Below, in pieces: positions 35,986-45,375 of a stretch of DNA of 64,000 nt. The position numbers were made by a program, and so were the translations under genes. Source of the DNA: JACCZX01 sp963824935. Its GTDB lineage: Bacteria; Pseudomonadota; Gammaproteobacteria; Burkholderiales; Burkholderiaceae_F. The number at the start of each line of letters is the position of its first letter. Within the stretch, counting starts at the first letter, position 1. The stretch covers positions 1-64,000 of the forward strand of contig CAWGRF010000019.1 of the NCBI GenBank assembly GCA_963824935.1. Direction: 5' to 3'. The notes under the pieces were generated by a model. The model was not told where the DNA came from and made no database searches. It saw only the letters and a list, made by a program, of their open reading frames with translations.

Positions 35986-37050
35986 GTGCCGCCACGCACC
36001 CGGCTACAGCTCGCTCTCGTTGAGGCGTGGCAGCGGCGCGGCGTGCTCGCCTGGTTGCTGACACCGCTGTCCGCACTGCATTACGCGTTCTATCGCTGCC
36101 GCCGCGCCCTGTACGCACTCGGTGTCCTTCGGCAAACGCGCGTCGATGTGCCGGTCGTGGTCATCGGCAATCTGTATCTCGGCGGCACCGGCAAGACGCC
36201 GCTCACCGTCGAGCTCGTGCGCGCGTTAGCCGAACGTGGATGGCGCCCGGGCATCGTGTCGCGCGGCTATGGCGCGCTTGACTCGGCGCCGCGGCTGGTG
36301 CGTCCGGCAGACGATGCGCGGCACGTCGGGGACGAACCGCTTCTGATCGTGCGCGCGACCTCCGCGCCTGTGGCGATCGCAAAGCGCCGCGTGGTGGCGG
36401 TGCGACTGTTGCGCGCTGCGCATCCCGAATGCGATGTGATCATCACCGATGACGGCCTGCAGCATCTGCAACTGGCGCGTGATATGGAGATCGCGCTGCT
36501 GCACTATCGCGGCCTGGGTAATGGATGGATGCTTCCGGCAGGACCTCTGCGCGAGCCACGCAGCCGGCTCGACCGGGTCGACGCCATCGCGCTAAACGGC
36601 GATGTGCCGGAGATTGCCGCAGCGCCGCCGCGCTATCGGATGCGGACCCACCTCGCCAGCGCGTTCGCATTGCACGCCCCAAAGCTCCGCATCGACTTGT
36701 CATCCTTGGCCGCCGAGCAGCGTTTGCACGGCTGGCGATTGACCGCTGCCGCCGGCATCGGCACGCCCGATCGATTCTTCGCGATGCTGCGTGCAACCGG
36801 ACTCGTGATTGACGAAATGCCGCTGGCGGATCACTTCGACTACAGCGTCAACCCGTTTTCCGCTTGCCCAGCGGACCGCATCCTGATCACCGAAAAGGAC
36901 GCCGTAAAATGTGCCGATGTTGCGGCGCTGGCGAACGACCCACGCTTGTGGGTCGTGCCACTCGTGACGGAGGTCGATCCGCGCCTGATCGACGCCGTTG
37001 TCGAGCGCATCACGTCGAGGAGAAACATTCGTGGACCATCGCCTGCTTGA
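35986..37050 (+). CDS. lpxK: Tetraacyldisaccharide 4'-kinase LpxK
   Basis: Adds the 4'-phosphate of lipid A at the inner membrane. 354 residues from GTG 35986 (VPPRTRLQLALVEAWQRRG). The N-terminal amphipathic/hydrophobic stretch (~18-40) anchors it; Walker A is GNLYLGGTGKTPLTVEL near 59; GIVSRGYGA and the DDGLQHLQLARD motif with catalytic Asp follow. The end shows ILITEKDAVKC. Part of the exbB-exbD-lpxK-trm112-kdsB run; its 3' end overlaps the next gene by 20 bp. Confidence 0.93.
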   Translation: MPPRTRLQLALVEAWQRRGVLAWLLTPLSALHYAFYRCRRALYALGVLRQTRVDVPVVVIGNLYLGGTGKTPLTVELVRALAERGWRPGIVSRGYGALDSAPRLVRPADDARHVGDEPLLIVRATSAPVAIAKRRVVAVRLLRAAHPECDVIITDDGLQHLQLARDMEIALLHYRGLGNGWMLPAGPLREPRSRLDRVDAIALNGDVPEIAAAPPRYRMRTHLASAFALHAPKLRIDLSSLAAEQRLHGWRLTAAAGIGTPDRFFAMLRATGLVIDEMPLADHFDYSVNPFSACPADRILITEKDAVKCADVAALANDPRLWVVPLVTEVDPRLIDAVVERITSRRNIRGPSPA

Positions 37051-37213
37051 CATCCTCGTGTGCCCTGTATGCAAAGGGCTGCTCGAGTACCGCAAGGACG
37101 CGCAGGAACTCGTGTGCAAGGCCGATGCGCTGGCGTACCCGATTCGCGACGGCATTCCGGTGATGCTCGAGTCGGACGCACGCAAGGTTAAGCCCGCCGA
37201 GCTCGGTCGCTGA
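37031..37213 (+). CDS. Trm112-family small protein
   Basis: 60 residues from GTG 37031 (VDHRLLDILVCPVCKG). A small zinc-ribbon-like fold with one CPVC knuckle and a later Cys (LVCKADALAYPIRDGIPVML), typical of the bacterial Trm112/YcaR family always found between lpxK and kdsB. In eukaryotes and archaea Trm112 activates methyltransferases; in bacteria the role is not settled. Ends 2 bp before kdsB. Confidence 0.9.
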   Translation: MDHRLLDILVCPVCKGLLEYRKDAQELVCKADALAYPIRDGIPVMLESDARKVKPAELGR

Positions 37214-37215
37214 TT

Positions 37216-37975
37216 TTGGACTTTATAGTTATCGTCCCGGCGCGACTAGCGTCGACTCGCCTGCCGCGCAAGCCGCTGGCCGATATTGGTGGCGTGCCGA
37301 TGGTCGTGCGTGTCGCGCGACAGGCCGCGCGCAGTGGAGCGGCACGCGTCATCGTCGCTGCCGACAGCAGCGAAATAGTCGAGGCCTGCCGGCTACATGC
37401 TGTCGAGTGCGTTCTGACTTCGACTGAGCACACCACCGGCACCGATCGGTTGGCCGAAGCGGTCGCGACTCTCGCGCTCGTGCCGGAGACGATTGTCGTG
37501 AACGTGCAAGCTGACGAACCGCTGATACCGCCGGATGTCGTGCATCAAGTCGCGCGCTTGCTAGACGAGCGTAACCACTACGAGATTGCCACCGCGGCTC
37601 ATCCAATTGAAGATGCAACGGAATTTTTCAGCCCCGACGTCGTCAAGGTCGTCATCGATTCGAGCGGCCGCGCGATCACGTTCTCGCGTGCGCCGATTCC
37701 ATGGTCACGTGACGCGTTTGCCGGAAGCCGCACGAAGTTACCTGAACGGCTTACCGGCCTGGCGGCATGTGGGCATTTACGCCTATCGTGCCCGCTTCTT
37801 ACAGCGCTATCCAAGTTTGCAGAAGCCCCCTATTGAAGAACACGAAAAGCTCGAACAGTTGCGCGCGGTCGCGCACGGTGTCGGCATTGCCGTGCTGCAG
37901 CTTGACCGAGCGCTGCCTCCAGGAGTCGACACGCCCGAAGACCTGCAACGGGTACGAACAATGATCCGGGACTAA
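37216..37975 (+). CDS. kdsB: 3-deoxy-manno-octulosonate cytidylyltransferase KdsB, one frameshift
   Basis: Makes CMP-Kdo for lipopolysaccharide. Starts at TTG 37216 (DFIVIVPARLASTRLPRKPL, the nucleotide-binding signature). EHTTGTDRLAEAV, VNVQADEPLIPP and FFSPDVVKVV are in the first frame; near 37735-37755 one extra base shifts the frame, which resumes as LPAWRHVGIYAYRARFL, EEHEKLEQLRA and the end GVDTPEDLQRV to TAA at 37973-37975. About 252 residues when corrected, the normal length. The gene is essential in most Gram-negatives, so the shift is likely an error. Confidence 0.93.
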
Positions 37976-38015
37976 ACTGCCAGACGTTTTTCGAGTCGTC
38001 ACAGGGAGGCTCTAC

Positions 38016-39608
38016 ATGGTCAAGCAGTATCTGGTGGCATTGCTTGCGACCGCTACGCTGGCGATTACGTCCGCCGACGCAAAGACACTGCGCTGGGCCT
38101 CGCAGGGCGATCCGCAAACGGCGGATCCGCACTCCCAGAATGAAGGCCTGACAAATATGTTCGCGCAGGCCGTACACGACACATTGGTGATGCGCGATAA
38201 CACGTTAAAGCTCGTTCCCGGGCTGGCGACCAGTTGGCAGCAGGTGAACCCGACAACCTGGCGTTTCACGTTGCGTCAAGGCGTCAAATTTCACGATGGA
38301 ACGCCGTTTACTGCCGACGACATCGTGTTTACCTACGAACGCGCCAGCCATCCGAATTCCCAGTTGCGGCAGTACGCGATCCCGGTCGGCAAGCCGCGCA
38401 AGATCGACGACTACACGGTCGAGTTCGTGCAGGACAAGCCGAATCCGATCACGCTCGAGCATGCCACCACCATCTATGTGATGAGCAAGGCATGGGCGAC
38501 CAAGAACAAAGTCGATCGCCCGTTGGACTTCAAAGCCAAGGAAGAAACGTTCGCGTCGCGCAACGCCAATGGCACCGGGCCGTGGATGCTGGCCACGCGC
38601 GAGCCCGGCGTTCGAACCGTGTTGAAGCGCAATCCTGATTGGTGGGGCGCCAAGGACGGTCGCGCGACCGGCAACGTGACCGAAGTCGTGTACACCCAGG
38701 TGAGCGCCGATCCGACTCGCACCGCCGCCCTGCTGTCGGGCCAGGTCGATTTCATCCTCGACCCGCCGCCGCAGGACGTGCGCCGAATCGAAGAAAACAA
38801 GGGCACGAAAATCGTGCGCGGGCAAGAAAACCGCGTCATATTCTTCGGTTTCGATCAGAGCCGCGATGAGCTGCTGTACTCGAACATCAAGGGTAAGAAT
38901 CCTTTCAAGGATGTGCGCGTACGGCAGGCGGTGTATCACGCGATCGATATCGAGGCGCTGAAGTCGCGCATCATGCGCGGCTCGGCGTTGCCAACAGGCG
39001 GCATTACGCCGTCGATTACCGCGTCGAATCCCGACGCCGAAAAGCGGCTGCCATATGACATGAATCGGTCAAAGCAGCTGCTGACTGAAGCAGGCTATCC
39101 GAACGGCTTCGACGTCACGCTGGATTGCCCGAACAACCGCTATGTAAACGATGAAGAAATTTGCATTGCCGTTGCTGCAATGCTGACCAAGGTCGGCATC
39201 AACACCAAGGTCACGACGCAACCGCGCGCAACGTACTTTCCGAAACTGGAGAAATACGACACCAGCATGTACATGCTGGGATGGGGCGGCGCGATTACCG
39301 ACGCGCAGACCATGCTTTCACCGGTGCTGCGCTCGAAGGACGACAAAACCGGCAACGGTTTTTTCAACTATGGCCGCTACGTAAACCCGAAGCTGGATAC
39401 GCTAATTGACGCCGCCGCGGTGGAGCCCAATGTCGATAAGCGACGCGAAATGATTCGGCAGGCGATCGCCGAGCACAACACGCAAGTACATCATGTGCCG
39501 TTGCACCGGCAAGTGATCCCCTGGGCGATGCGCAGCAACATCAACGTCGTGCATCGGGCGGATAACTGGCTGAACATGGAGTCGGTCAGCATCGGCGGCA
39601 ACGAGTAA
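38016..39608 (+). CDS. ABC transporter substrate-binding protein, family 5 (peptide/solute)
   Basis: 530 residues with a signal peptide (MVKQYLVALLATATLAITSADA). SBP_bac_5 features: AQAVHDTLVMRD, WRFTLRQGVKFHDGTPFTADDIVFTYE (family signature), NPDWWG and a C-terminal HHVPLHRQVIPWAM. Such proteins bring peptides or other solutes to a Dpp/Opp-type permease, but no permease or ATPase genes are in the window, so the ligand is unknown. It sits between kdsB and adk, which are neighbours in many Burkholderiales. It has its own terminator. Confidence 0.9.
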   Translation: MVKQYLVALLATATLAITSADAKTLRWASQGDPQTADPHSQNEGLTNMFAQAVHDTLVMRDNTLKLVPGLATSWQQVNPTTWRFTLRQGVKFHDGTPFTADDIVFTYERASHPNSQLRQYAIPVGKPRKIDDYTVEFVQDKPNPITLEHATTIYVMSKAWATKNKVDRPLDFKAKEETFASRNANGTGPWMLATREPGVRTVLKRNPDWWGAKDGRATGNVTEVVYTQVSADPTRTAALLSGQVDFILDPPPQDVRRIEENKGTKIVRGQENRVIFFGFDQSRDELLYSNIKGKNPFKDVRVRQAVYHAIDIEALKSRIMRGSALPTGGITPSITASNPDAEKRLPYDMNRSKQLLTEAGYPNGFDVTLDCPNNRYVNDEEICIAVAAMLTKVGINTKVTTQPRATYFPKLEKYDTSMYMLGWGGAITDAQTMLSPVLRSKDDKTGNGFFNYGRYVNPKLDTLIDAAAVEPNVDKRREMIRQAIAEHNTQVHHVPLHRQVIPWAMRSNINVVHRADNWLNMESVSIGGNE

Positions 39609-39642
39609 CGACTAATCGCTGCCTGATTGCTGCGTTATCGAT

Positions 39643-39669
39643 GGGGCCGGTTCGCCGGCCCCTTTGTTT
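39643..39669 (+). terminator. Intrinsic terminator with UUCG tetraloop
   Basis: Stem GGGGCCGG/CCGGCCCC closed by a TTCG loop, then TTTGTTT, 34 bp after the binding-protein stop. Confidence 0.9.
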
Positions 39670-39738
39670 CGTTAGAATCGTCCGCTTCGAGCGGCAGCCG
39701 CAGAAGAACTAGAAGATCAAGGGCGAGGTTGAGGACAC

Positions 39739-40395
39739 ATGCGACTGGTATTGCTCGGGCCTCCGGGCGCAGGCAAGGGCACGCAGGCGGCGTTTATCAC
39801 GGAGCGCTACAAGATTCCGCAGATTTCAACCGGGGACATGCTGCGCGCCGCCATCAGGGCGGGGTCGCCGCTCGGCGTTGCCGCCAAGAAAGTAATGGAC
39901 ACCGGCGCTCTGGTGTCCGACGACATCATCGTCAGCCTGGTCAAGGACCGCCTACGCGCACCGGATACCAGCAACGGCTATCTGTTCGACGGCTTTCCAC
40001 GCACGATTCCGCAAGCCGAAGCACTGAAGGAGGCCGGCATCCAGCTGGACTACGTGCTCGAGATCGACGTTCCGGAACACGAGATCATTGAGCGCATGAG
40101 TGGCCGCAGGGTGCACCCTCCAAGCGGCCGTGCGTATCACCTGAAATTCAACCCGCCGAAGAACGAAGGCAAGGACGACCACACGGGTGAGCCACTGATC
40201 TTGCGCGACGATGACAAGCCAGAGACGGTGCGCGAACGGCTTCGCGTGTATCGCGACCAGACCCGTGCGCTGGTGGATTACTACACGGGACGGGCGACCA
40301 GCGGTGAGGCCGGTGCGCCGAAGTATCGGCGCATTTCGGGGATCGGAAGCGTCGATGAAGTCAAGCAACGCGCTGCCGCCGCACTGTCTTCCTAA
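39739..40395 (+). CDS. adk: Adenylate kinase
   Basis: Balances AMP, ADP and ATP. 218 residues, the long (LID-containing) form. P-loop GPPGAGKGTQ at 7-16, AMP-binding STGDMLRAAI, FDGFPRTIPQAEAL and the LID region RRVHPPSGRAYHLKFNPPK without zinc cysteines. ATG 39739 follows a purine-rich AGGGCGAGGTTGAGG. Stands 70 bp after a terminator, so it has its own promoter. Confidence 0.97.
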   Translation: MRLVLLGPPGAGKGTQAAFITERYKIPQISTGDMLRAAIRAGSPLGVAAKKVMDTGALVSDDIIVSLVKDRLRAPDTSNGYLFDGFPRTIPQAEALKEAGIQLDYVLEIDVPEHEIIERMSGRRVHPPSGRAYHLKFNPPKNEGKDDHTGEPLILRDDDKPETVRERLRVYRDQTRALVDYYTGRATSGEAGAPKYRRISGIGSVDEVKQRAAAALSS

Positions 40396-40431
40396 TTCAT
40401 CGAGTCAAACAGTTTTGATGAGGAGATAAGC

Positions 40432-42495
40432 ATGTCTGGATTGACGCTCGCGCTGCTCTGCGGCTTGGCGGCCGTGGTTTTTGGCGCGTGGTCCATTTCC
40501 TGGATTCTGAAGCAGCCCGCGGGCAATGCTCGAATGCAGGAGATCGCGGCCGCGATACAACAAGGCGCGCACGCGTACTTGAATCGCCAGTATCGAACCA
40601 TTGCGGTGGTCGGTGTCGTGTTGGCCGTCATCATCGCGATCGTGCCGGGGCTGGGTGTGTGGACTGCGATCGGTTTTGTGCTGGGCGCGGTGTTGTCCGG
40701 CGCGACCGGCTATATCGGCATGAACGTTTCGGTGCGCGCCAACGTGCGTACGGCGCAAGCGGCGACGTTGGGGCTCAACCCCGCGCTGAACATTGCGTTT
40801 CGCGGCGGTGCGATCACGGGGCTGTTGGTGGTCGGCCTCGGTCTGATCGGCGTCGCCGGTTTCTACTGGATCCTGCGCGCTACGCACGACGCGTCAAATG
40901 TGCGCGTGCTGCTGCATCCGATGATCGGCTTTGCCTTCGGCGCATCGCTGATTTCAATCTTTGCCCGGTTAGGCGGCGGCATCTTTACCAAGGGCGCGGA
41001 CGTCGGCGCTGATCTGGTCGGCAAGGTCGAAGCCGGCATTCCGGAAGACGATCCGCGCAACCCTGCGGTGATTGCCGATAACGTCGGTGACAACGTCGGC
41101 GACTGCGCCGGCATGGCCGCGGACTTGTTCGAGACGTTTGCGGTCACCGTCATCGCAACGATGCTGGTCGGCGGCTTCGTGTTTCGCGCCGCAGGTGACG
41201 CTGGCATCATCTACCCGCTGGTGATTTCCGGCGTGTCGATCCTGGCGTCGATCGTGGGCTGCATGTTCGTCAAGGCGCGGCCCGGCGGCAAGATCATGAA
41301 CGCGCTGTATCGCGGCCTGTTGGTCGCGGGCGCGATTTCGCTGGTGCTGTTTTGGCCGGTCACTGAATGGATACTGGGCCCCGTGGTCGCCAGCGCTACG
41401 TCTGCCAACGTCACGGTCATGAGCTTGTATCTGTCGGCCGTGGTGGGGCTTGTATTGACCGCGGCCCTGGTCTACATCACCGAGTACTACACCGGCACGC
41501 AGTTCAAGCCAGTCAAGTACGTCGCGCAAGCGTCGACCACCGGGCATGCGACCAACATCATCGCCGGCATCGCGGTGTCGATGAGGGCGTGTGCGTGGCC
41601 GGTGATCGCGATTTGCGTGGCGATTCTTACGTCTTACTGGCTAGCCGGTTTGTACGGCATCGCGGTCGCAGCCACCGCGATGCTGTCGATGACCGGCATC
41701 ATCGTTGCACTCGACGCGTATGGGCCGATCACCGATAACGCGGGCGGCATCGCCGAGATGGCCGGACTGCCGAAGGCAGTGCGCGACATTACCGATCCGC
41801 TCGATGCGGTCGGCAACACGACCAAGGCGGTGACCAAGGGTTATGCGATCGGATCGGCCGCATTGGCCGCGCTGGTGCTGTTTGCCGATTACACCGGCGG
41901 GCTGGCAGCGGCAGGTCTTAAAGTCACGTTCGATTTATCGAACCCGAACGTCATCATCGGCCTGTTCATCGGCGGCCTGATTCCATTCTTGTTCGGCGCG
42001 ATGGCAATGGAAGCCGTCGGCCGCGCAGCCGGCGCGGTGGTTGAAGAAGTGCGCCGGCAGTTTCGCGACATCAAGGGCATCATGGACGGCACCGGCAAGC
42101 CCGACTACAGCCGCGCGGTTGACATGCTGACCACGTCGGCCATCAAGGAGATGATGATTCCGTCGCTGTTACCGGTGCTGGTGCCGATAGTCGTCGGTCT
42201 GGTGCTTGGCCCCGCGGCGCTCGGCGGTGTGCTGATGGGAACCATCGTGACCGGATTGTTCGTCGCTATTTCGATGACCACCGGCGGCGGCGCTTGGGAC
42301 AACGCCAAGAAATACATCGAGGAAGGCCATCATGGCGGCAAGGGCTCGGACGCGCATAAGGCCGCCGTCACCGGCGACACTGTGGGCGACCCGTACAAGG
42401 ACACCGCGGGCCCTGCGGTGAACCCGCTGATCAAGATCATCAACATCGTTGCGCTGCTGATCGTGCCGATCATTGCGAGCGTGTACGGCGGCTAG
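40432..42495 (+). CDS. hppA: Membrane-bound proton-translocating pyrophosphatase, potassium-independent type
   Basis: Pumps ions using the energy of pyrophosphate. 687 residues with about 16 transmembrane segments. The substrate site KGADVGADLVGKVEAGIPED and the following NPAVIADNVGDNVGDCAGM are intact, as is the C-terminal DTVGDPYKDTAGPAVNPLIK. The motif GNTTKA has Lys where K+-dependent enzymes have Ala, which is the accepted mark of the K+-independent H+ pump. ATG 40432 is preceded by GAGGAGAT. Monocistronic or cotranscribed with adk (36 bp gap). Confidence 0.95.
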   Translation: MSGLTLALLCGLAAVVFGAWSISWILKQPAGNARMQEIAAAIQQGAHAYLNRQYRTIAVVGVVLAVIIAIVPGLGVWTAIGFVLGAVLSGATGYIGMNVSVRANVRTAQAATLGLNPALNIAFRGGAITGLLVVGLGLIGVAGFYWILRATHDASNVRVLLHPMIGFAFGASLISIFARLGGGIFTKGADVGADLVGKVEAGIPEDDPRNPAVIADNVGDNVGDCAGMAADLFETFAVTVIATMLVGGFVFRAAGDAGIIYPLVISGVSILASIVGCMFVKARPGGKIMNALYRGLLVAGAISLVLFWPVTEWILGPVVASATSANVTVMSLYLSAVVGLVLTAALVYITEYYTGTQFKPVKYVAQASTTGHATNIIAGIAVSMRACAWPVIAICVAILTSYWLAGLYGIAVAATAMLSMTGIIVALDAYGPITDNAGGIAEMAGLPKAVRDITDPLDAVGNTTKAVTKGYAIGSAALAALVLFADYTGGLAAAGLKVTFDLSNPNVIIGLFIGGLIPFLFGAMAMEAVGRAAGAVVEEVRRQFRDIKGIMDGTGKPDYSRAVDMLTTSAIKEMMIPSLLPVLVPIVVGLVLGPAALGGVLMGTIVTGLFVAISMTTGGGAWDNAKKYIEEGHHGGKGSDAHKAAVTGDTVGDPYKDTAGPAVNPLIKIINIVALLIVPIIASVYGG

Positions 42496-42511
42496 CGCTG
42501 GCGATTCATCG

Positions 42512-43030
42512 ATGCAAGTCCGCGCAGCCAAGCCGACCGATGTCGCAGCGATCCAGGCCATCTATGCGCATCATGTCCAAAACGGGCTGGGGACTTTCGA
42601 AACAGCGGCGCCCGATACGTCGGAGATGCGATCGCGTCTTGCACAAGTTACGGACGCCGGTTTTCCGTACCTGGTCGGCGAAGACAATGGTCGCGTGCTC
42701 GGTTTTGCGTACGCAAATCAGTTTCGCCCTCGACCCGCTTACCGCAGCACGGTCGAGGACTCGATCTATATCGCCCCCGATGCTATCGGCCACGGCATCG
42801 GCAAAGTGTTGCTGAACGAGTTGGTCGAACGGTGTACAGCGCTCGGACTTAGGCAGATGCTCGCGTTCATCGGCGACTCGGGCAACGCAGCTTCGATCGG
42901 CGTGCACCGCGCGTGCGGCTTTGCATACGTAGGCGTTCTCACGTCGGTCGGTCACAAATTCGATCGCTGGGTCGACGTCGTGATCATGCAGCGCTCATTA
43001 GGCGCAGGTGAGACGGCACCGCCCGGCTAG
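42512..43030 (+). CDS. GNAT acetyltransferase, phosphinothricin/methionine-sulfone type
   Basis: 172 residues from ATG 42512 (MQVRAAKPTDVAAIQAIYAHHV). The layout follows the PAT/Bar-YncA family: TFETAAPD near 28, the acetyl-CoA loop IAPDAIGHGIGKVLL, and NAASIGVHRACGFAYVGVL with KFDRWVDVVIMQ at the end. Family members acetylate phosphinothricin, methionine sulfone or related amino acids. It starts 16 bp after hppA and ends overlapping a cydA remnant on the other strand. Confidence 0.88.
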   Translation: MQVRAAKPTDVAAIQAIYAHHVQNGLGTFETAAPDTSEMRSRLAQVTDAGFPYLVGEDNGRVLGFAYANQFRPRPAYRSTVEDSIYIAPDAIGHGIGKVLLNELVERCTALGLRQMLAFIGDSGNAASIGVHRACGFAYVGVLTSVGHKFDRWVDVVIMQRSLGAGETAPPG

Positions 43031-43240
43031 TGATAGCCCGCGTCGCCGATTCCGGACACCACGCCCATGCCGAAGGACACCGCGAACACCTTCGTCCATA
43101 ACTTGGACAATCGCGCGTAGCGATCACGGCCGGTTCGCGCGTGCAGGATCTCCAAAGTCGCGATGAAGCCGGACAACCCGATCGTGAACGGCAAACTGAA
43201 TACGCGCCAGCAATACGGCGTCATTCAGCAGAGCTTCCAT
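43027..43240 (-). pseudogene. Remnant of cytochrome bd-type oxidase subunit I (cydA)
   Basis: From ATG 43238-43240 the frame reads MEALLNDAVLLARIQFA, the typical CydA start; then the other frame continues as FTIGLSGFIATLE...RTGRDRYARLSKLWTKVFAV and SFGMGVVSGI, which also matches the N-terminal part of CydA. Missing are about ten residues of the first helix (the usual FHxxFP stretch with the haem-ligand His), frame unity, and everything after VVSGI: the product ends at GDAGYH. CydA is normally ~450-500 residues, so only about 13 percent remains and it cannot work. No cydB is near. It lies two bases after the CoA-transferase stop. Confidence 0.75.
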
Positions 43241-43242
43241 CG

Positions 43243-45246
43243 CTATACGGGCCGCACTCGCTGCAAAGCCTCGGCCGCCGACTCGTAGATGTGCGGCGCA
43301 ACACCGCGACGGTGGAGCGCATCACCGAGCTTCGCGCGCAGGAACGCCGACGTCGAGTAGCGCGCAACGCCGAAGTAGTAATTGTCGACCAGCGACTGTG
43401 CCATCGCCAGATACTCGTCCTCGACCTCGGGCGCGAGATCGAAGTGATCGTAATTGACGATCGCATAGACACGATGGCCGAGCGGATCGAGCCGTCGCTT
43501 GACTTCGGAGTAAATCGCCTGCACATCGGCACTGCTTCGCACCGATAACCGCTCGAAGTTCACGAACAGGACGTTTTGTTGCTTGTCGTAGGTCAGGCGC
43601 TGTGCAAGCGGGACGGCGAGCATCCGTTCGCGCAGATTCATCGGCTCGGCCTCGAAAATCGCTGAGTCCATTAAGACGGGATCGCCGCGAATGACCGGCT
43701 TGAAGTCCATGCGCGCCAGAATGTCGCGCTCGATGTCGATACCCGGCGCGACTTCGACCAGCTCCATGCCGTCCGCGCTCAGCCGCAGAACGCAGCGCTC
43801 GGTTATGTAGAGCACCGGCTGTTGCCGTTTCAATGCTTCGGTACCGGAAAACGTTCGATGCTCAACCGATGCGACAAACTTCTTCGGACCGATGTCGTTG
43901 ATCAGTTTCAGCCGCCCATCGGCGATCGCGAGTTGCAGATCGCCGGCGGTAAACGTGCCGACGAACACGACGCTTTTTGCCGATTGCGAAATATTGATAA
44001 AGCCACCGGCGCCTGCCAACCGCGGTCCGAACTTGCTGACATTCAAATTCCCCTCGCGGTCGGCTTGTGCGAGCCCGAGGAACGCGACGTCAAGACCGCC
44101 GCCGTCGTAGAAGTCGAATTGATACGGCTGATCAATGATCGCCTGCGTGTTGATCGCAGCCCCAAAGTTAAGCCCGCTCGCAGGAATGCCGCCGATCACA
44201 CCGGGCTCCGCGGTCAGCGTTAGCAAATCGATGATCTTCTCTTCCGCGGCGACGGCCGCCAGTCCTTCCGGCATGCCGATGCCAAGATTGACCACGCTAT
44301 TGGCTTTCAGCTCCAACGCCGCGCGCCGCGCGATGATCTTGCGCTCGCTCATCGACATTGCTGCCAGCGTATGAACCGGCACCCGTACTTCGCCTGAAAA
44401 CGCCGCGTTGTAGTGCTCGACAAAAGTCTGCATGTGATATTCAGGCTTTTCGGCGATCACGACGCAGTCGACCAGTACGCCGGGAATCTTGACCTGCCGC
44501 GGGTTCAGCGACCCCCGCTCCGCGATCCGCTCGACCTGCGCGATCACGATGCCGCCGGAATTGTGCGCCGCCATCGCAATCGCGAGTCCTTCCAGGGTCA
44601 GCGCTTCGCGCTCCATCGTGATATTGCCGTCGGCATCAGCGGTCGTGCCGCGCACAATGCCGACATCGATCGGAAATACCTTGTAAAAAAGAAACTCCGC
44701 GCCACCAATCGTCATCAGCTCGACCAGTTCATCGGTCGTGCGCTCGTTAATCCGCCCGCCGCCGTGGCGCGGATCAACGAACGTACCCAGGCCAATCTTC
44801 GATAGATGCCCGGGTTTGCCGGCCGCGATGTCACGAAACAGATGCGTAATTACGCCTTGCGGCAGGTTGTACGCCTCGATGCGGTTGCCGACCGCGAGGG
44901 CCTGCAGTTTCGGCACCAGCCCCCAATGGCCGCCGATCACGCGTCGCACCAATCCTTCGTGCCCCAAATGATTGAGCCCGCGCTCCTTGCCGTCGCCCTG
45001 CCCGGCCGCATACACGAGCGTTAGTCCCTCTGGCTTGCCAATGCCGCCCGGATCCTTCTCGCTGGTTTCCAGAAACCGCTGCTCGAGCGCGACCGCAATG
45101 TTTTCCGGAAATCCGATGCCGACAAAACCCGTCGTCGCGACCGTGTCTCCGTCCTGAATCAGCTGTACGGCCTCGCGCGGGCTGACGAGCTTGCCGCGCT
45201 CGAATGTGCGCAACCCGGATAGCAGCTCGCGACTTTGCTGACCCAT
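43243..45246 (-). CDS. Fused alpha-beta CoA transferase (acetyl/propionyl/3-oxoacid type) with C-terminal extension
   Basis: 667 residues; family I CoA transferase with both halves in one chain. The alpha half shows DGDTVATTGFVGIGFPENI and YAAGQGDGKERGLNHLGHEGLVRRVIGGHWG; the beta half starts near 305 (RKIIARRAALELKANSVVNLGIGMPEG) and has the catalytic-Glu segment LTAEPGVIGGIPASGLNFG and QFDFYDGGGLDVAFLGLAQ. Up to ~525 it resembles YdiF/propionate CoA-transferase; about 140 further residues form a separate C-terminal domain with FVNFERLSVRSSADVQAIYSEV that I do not recognise by name. Substrate unknown. Stands alone on this strand. Confidence 0.88.
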   Translation of the reverse strand: MGQQSRELLSGLRTFERGKLVSPREAVQLIQDGDTVATTGFVGIGFPENIAVALEQRFLETSEKDPGGIGKPEGLTLVYAAGQGDGKERGLNHLGHEGLVRRVIGGHWGLVPKLQALAVGNRIEAYNLPQGVITHLFRDIAAGKPGHLSKIGLGTFVDPRHGGGRINERTTDELVELMTIGGAEFLFYKVFPIDVGIVRGTTADADGNITMEREALTLEGLAIAMAAHNSGGIVIAQVERIAERGSLNPRQVKIPGVLVDCVVIAEKPEYHMQTFVEHYNAAFSGEVRVPVHTLAAMSMSERKIIARRAALELKANSVVNLGIGMPEGLAAVAAEEKIIDLLTLTAEPGVIGGIPASGLNFGAAINTQAIIDQPYQFDFYDGGGLDVAFLGLAQADREGNLNVSKFGPRLAGAGGFINISQSAKSVVFVGTFTAGDLQLAIADGRLKLINDIGPKKFVASVEHRTFSGTEALKRQQPVLYITERCVLRLSADGMELVEVAPGIDIERDILARMDFKPVIRGDPVLMDSAIFEAEPMNLRERMLAVPLAQRLTYDKQQNVLFVNFERLSVRSSADVQAIYSEVKRRLDPLGHRVYAIVNYDHFDLAPEVEDEYLAMAQSLVDNYYFGVARYSTSAFLRAKLGDALHRRGVAPHIYESAAEALQRVRPV

Positions 45247-45375
45247 TAACTACCCTCTTTTTGCCTTGCTACTTTAGTCATCCGAGCGGATACTTGCCAG
45301 CGTTGGTTTAAAGAGTCAGATTCGTGGTGTCGAGTTTGACTTGAGCAGGACAAAGTGTTGTTACTTCGCGCACCG

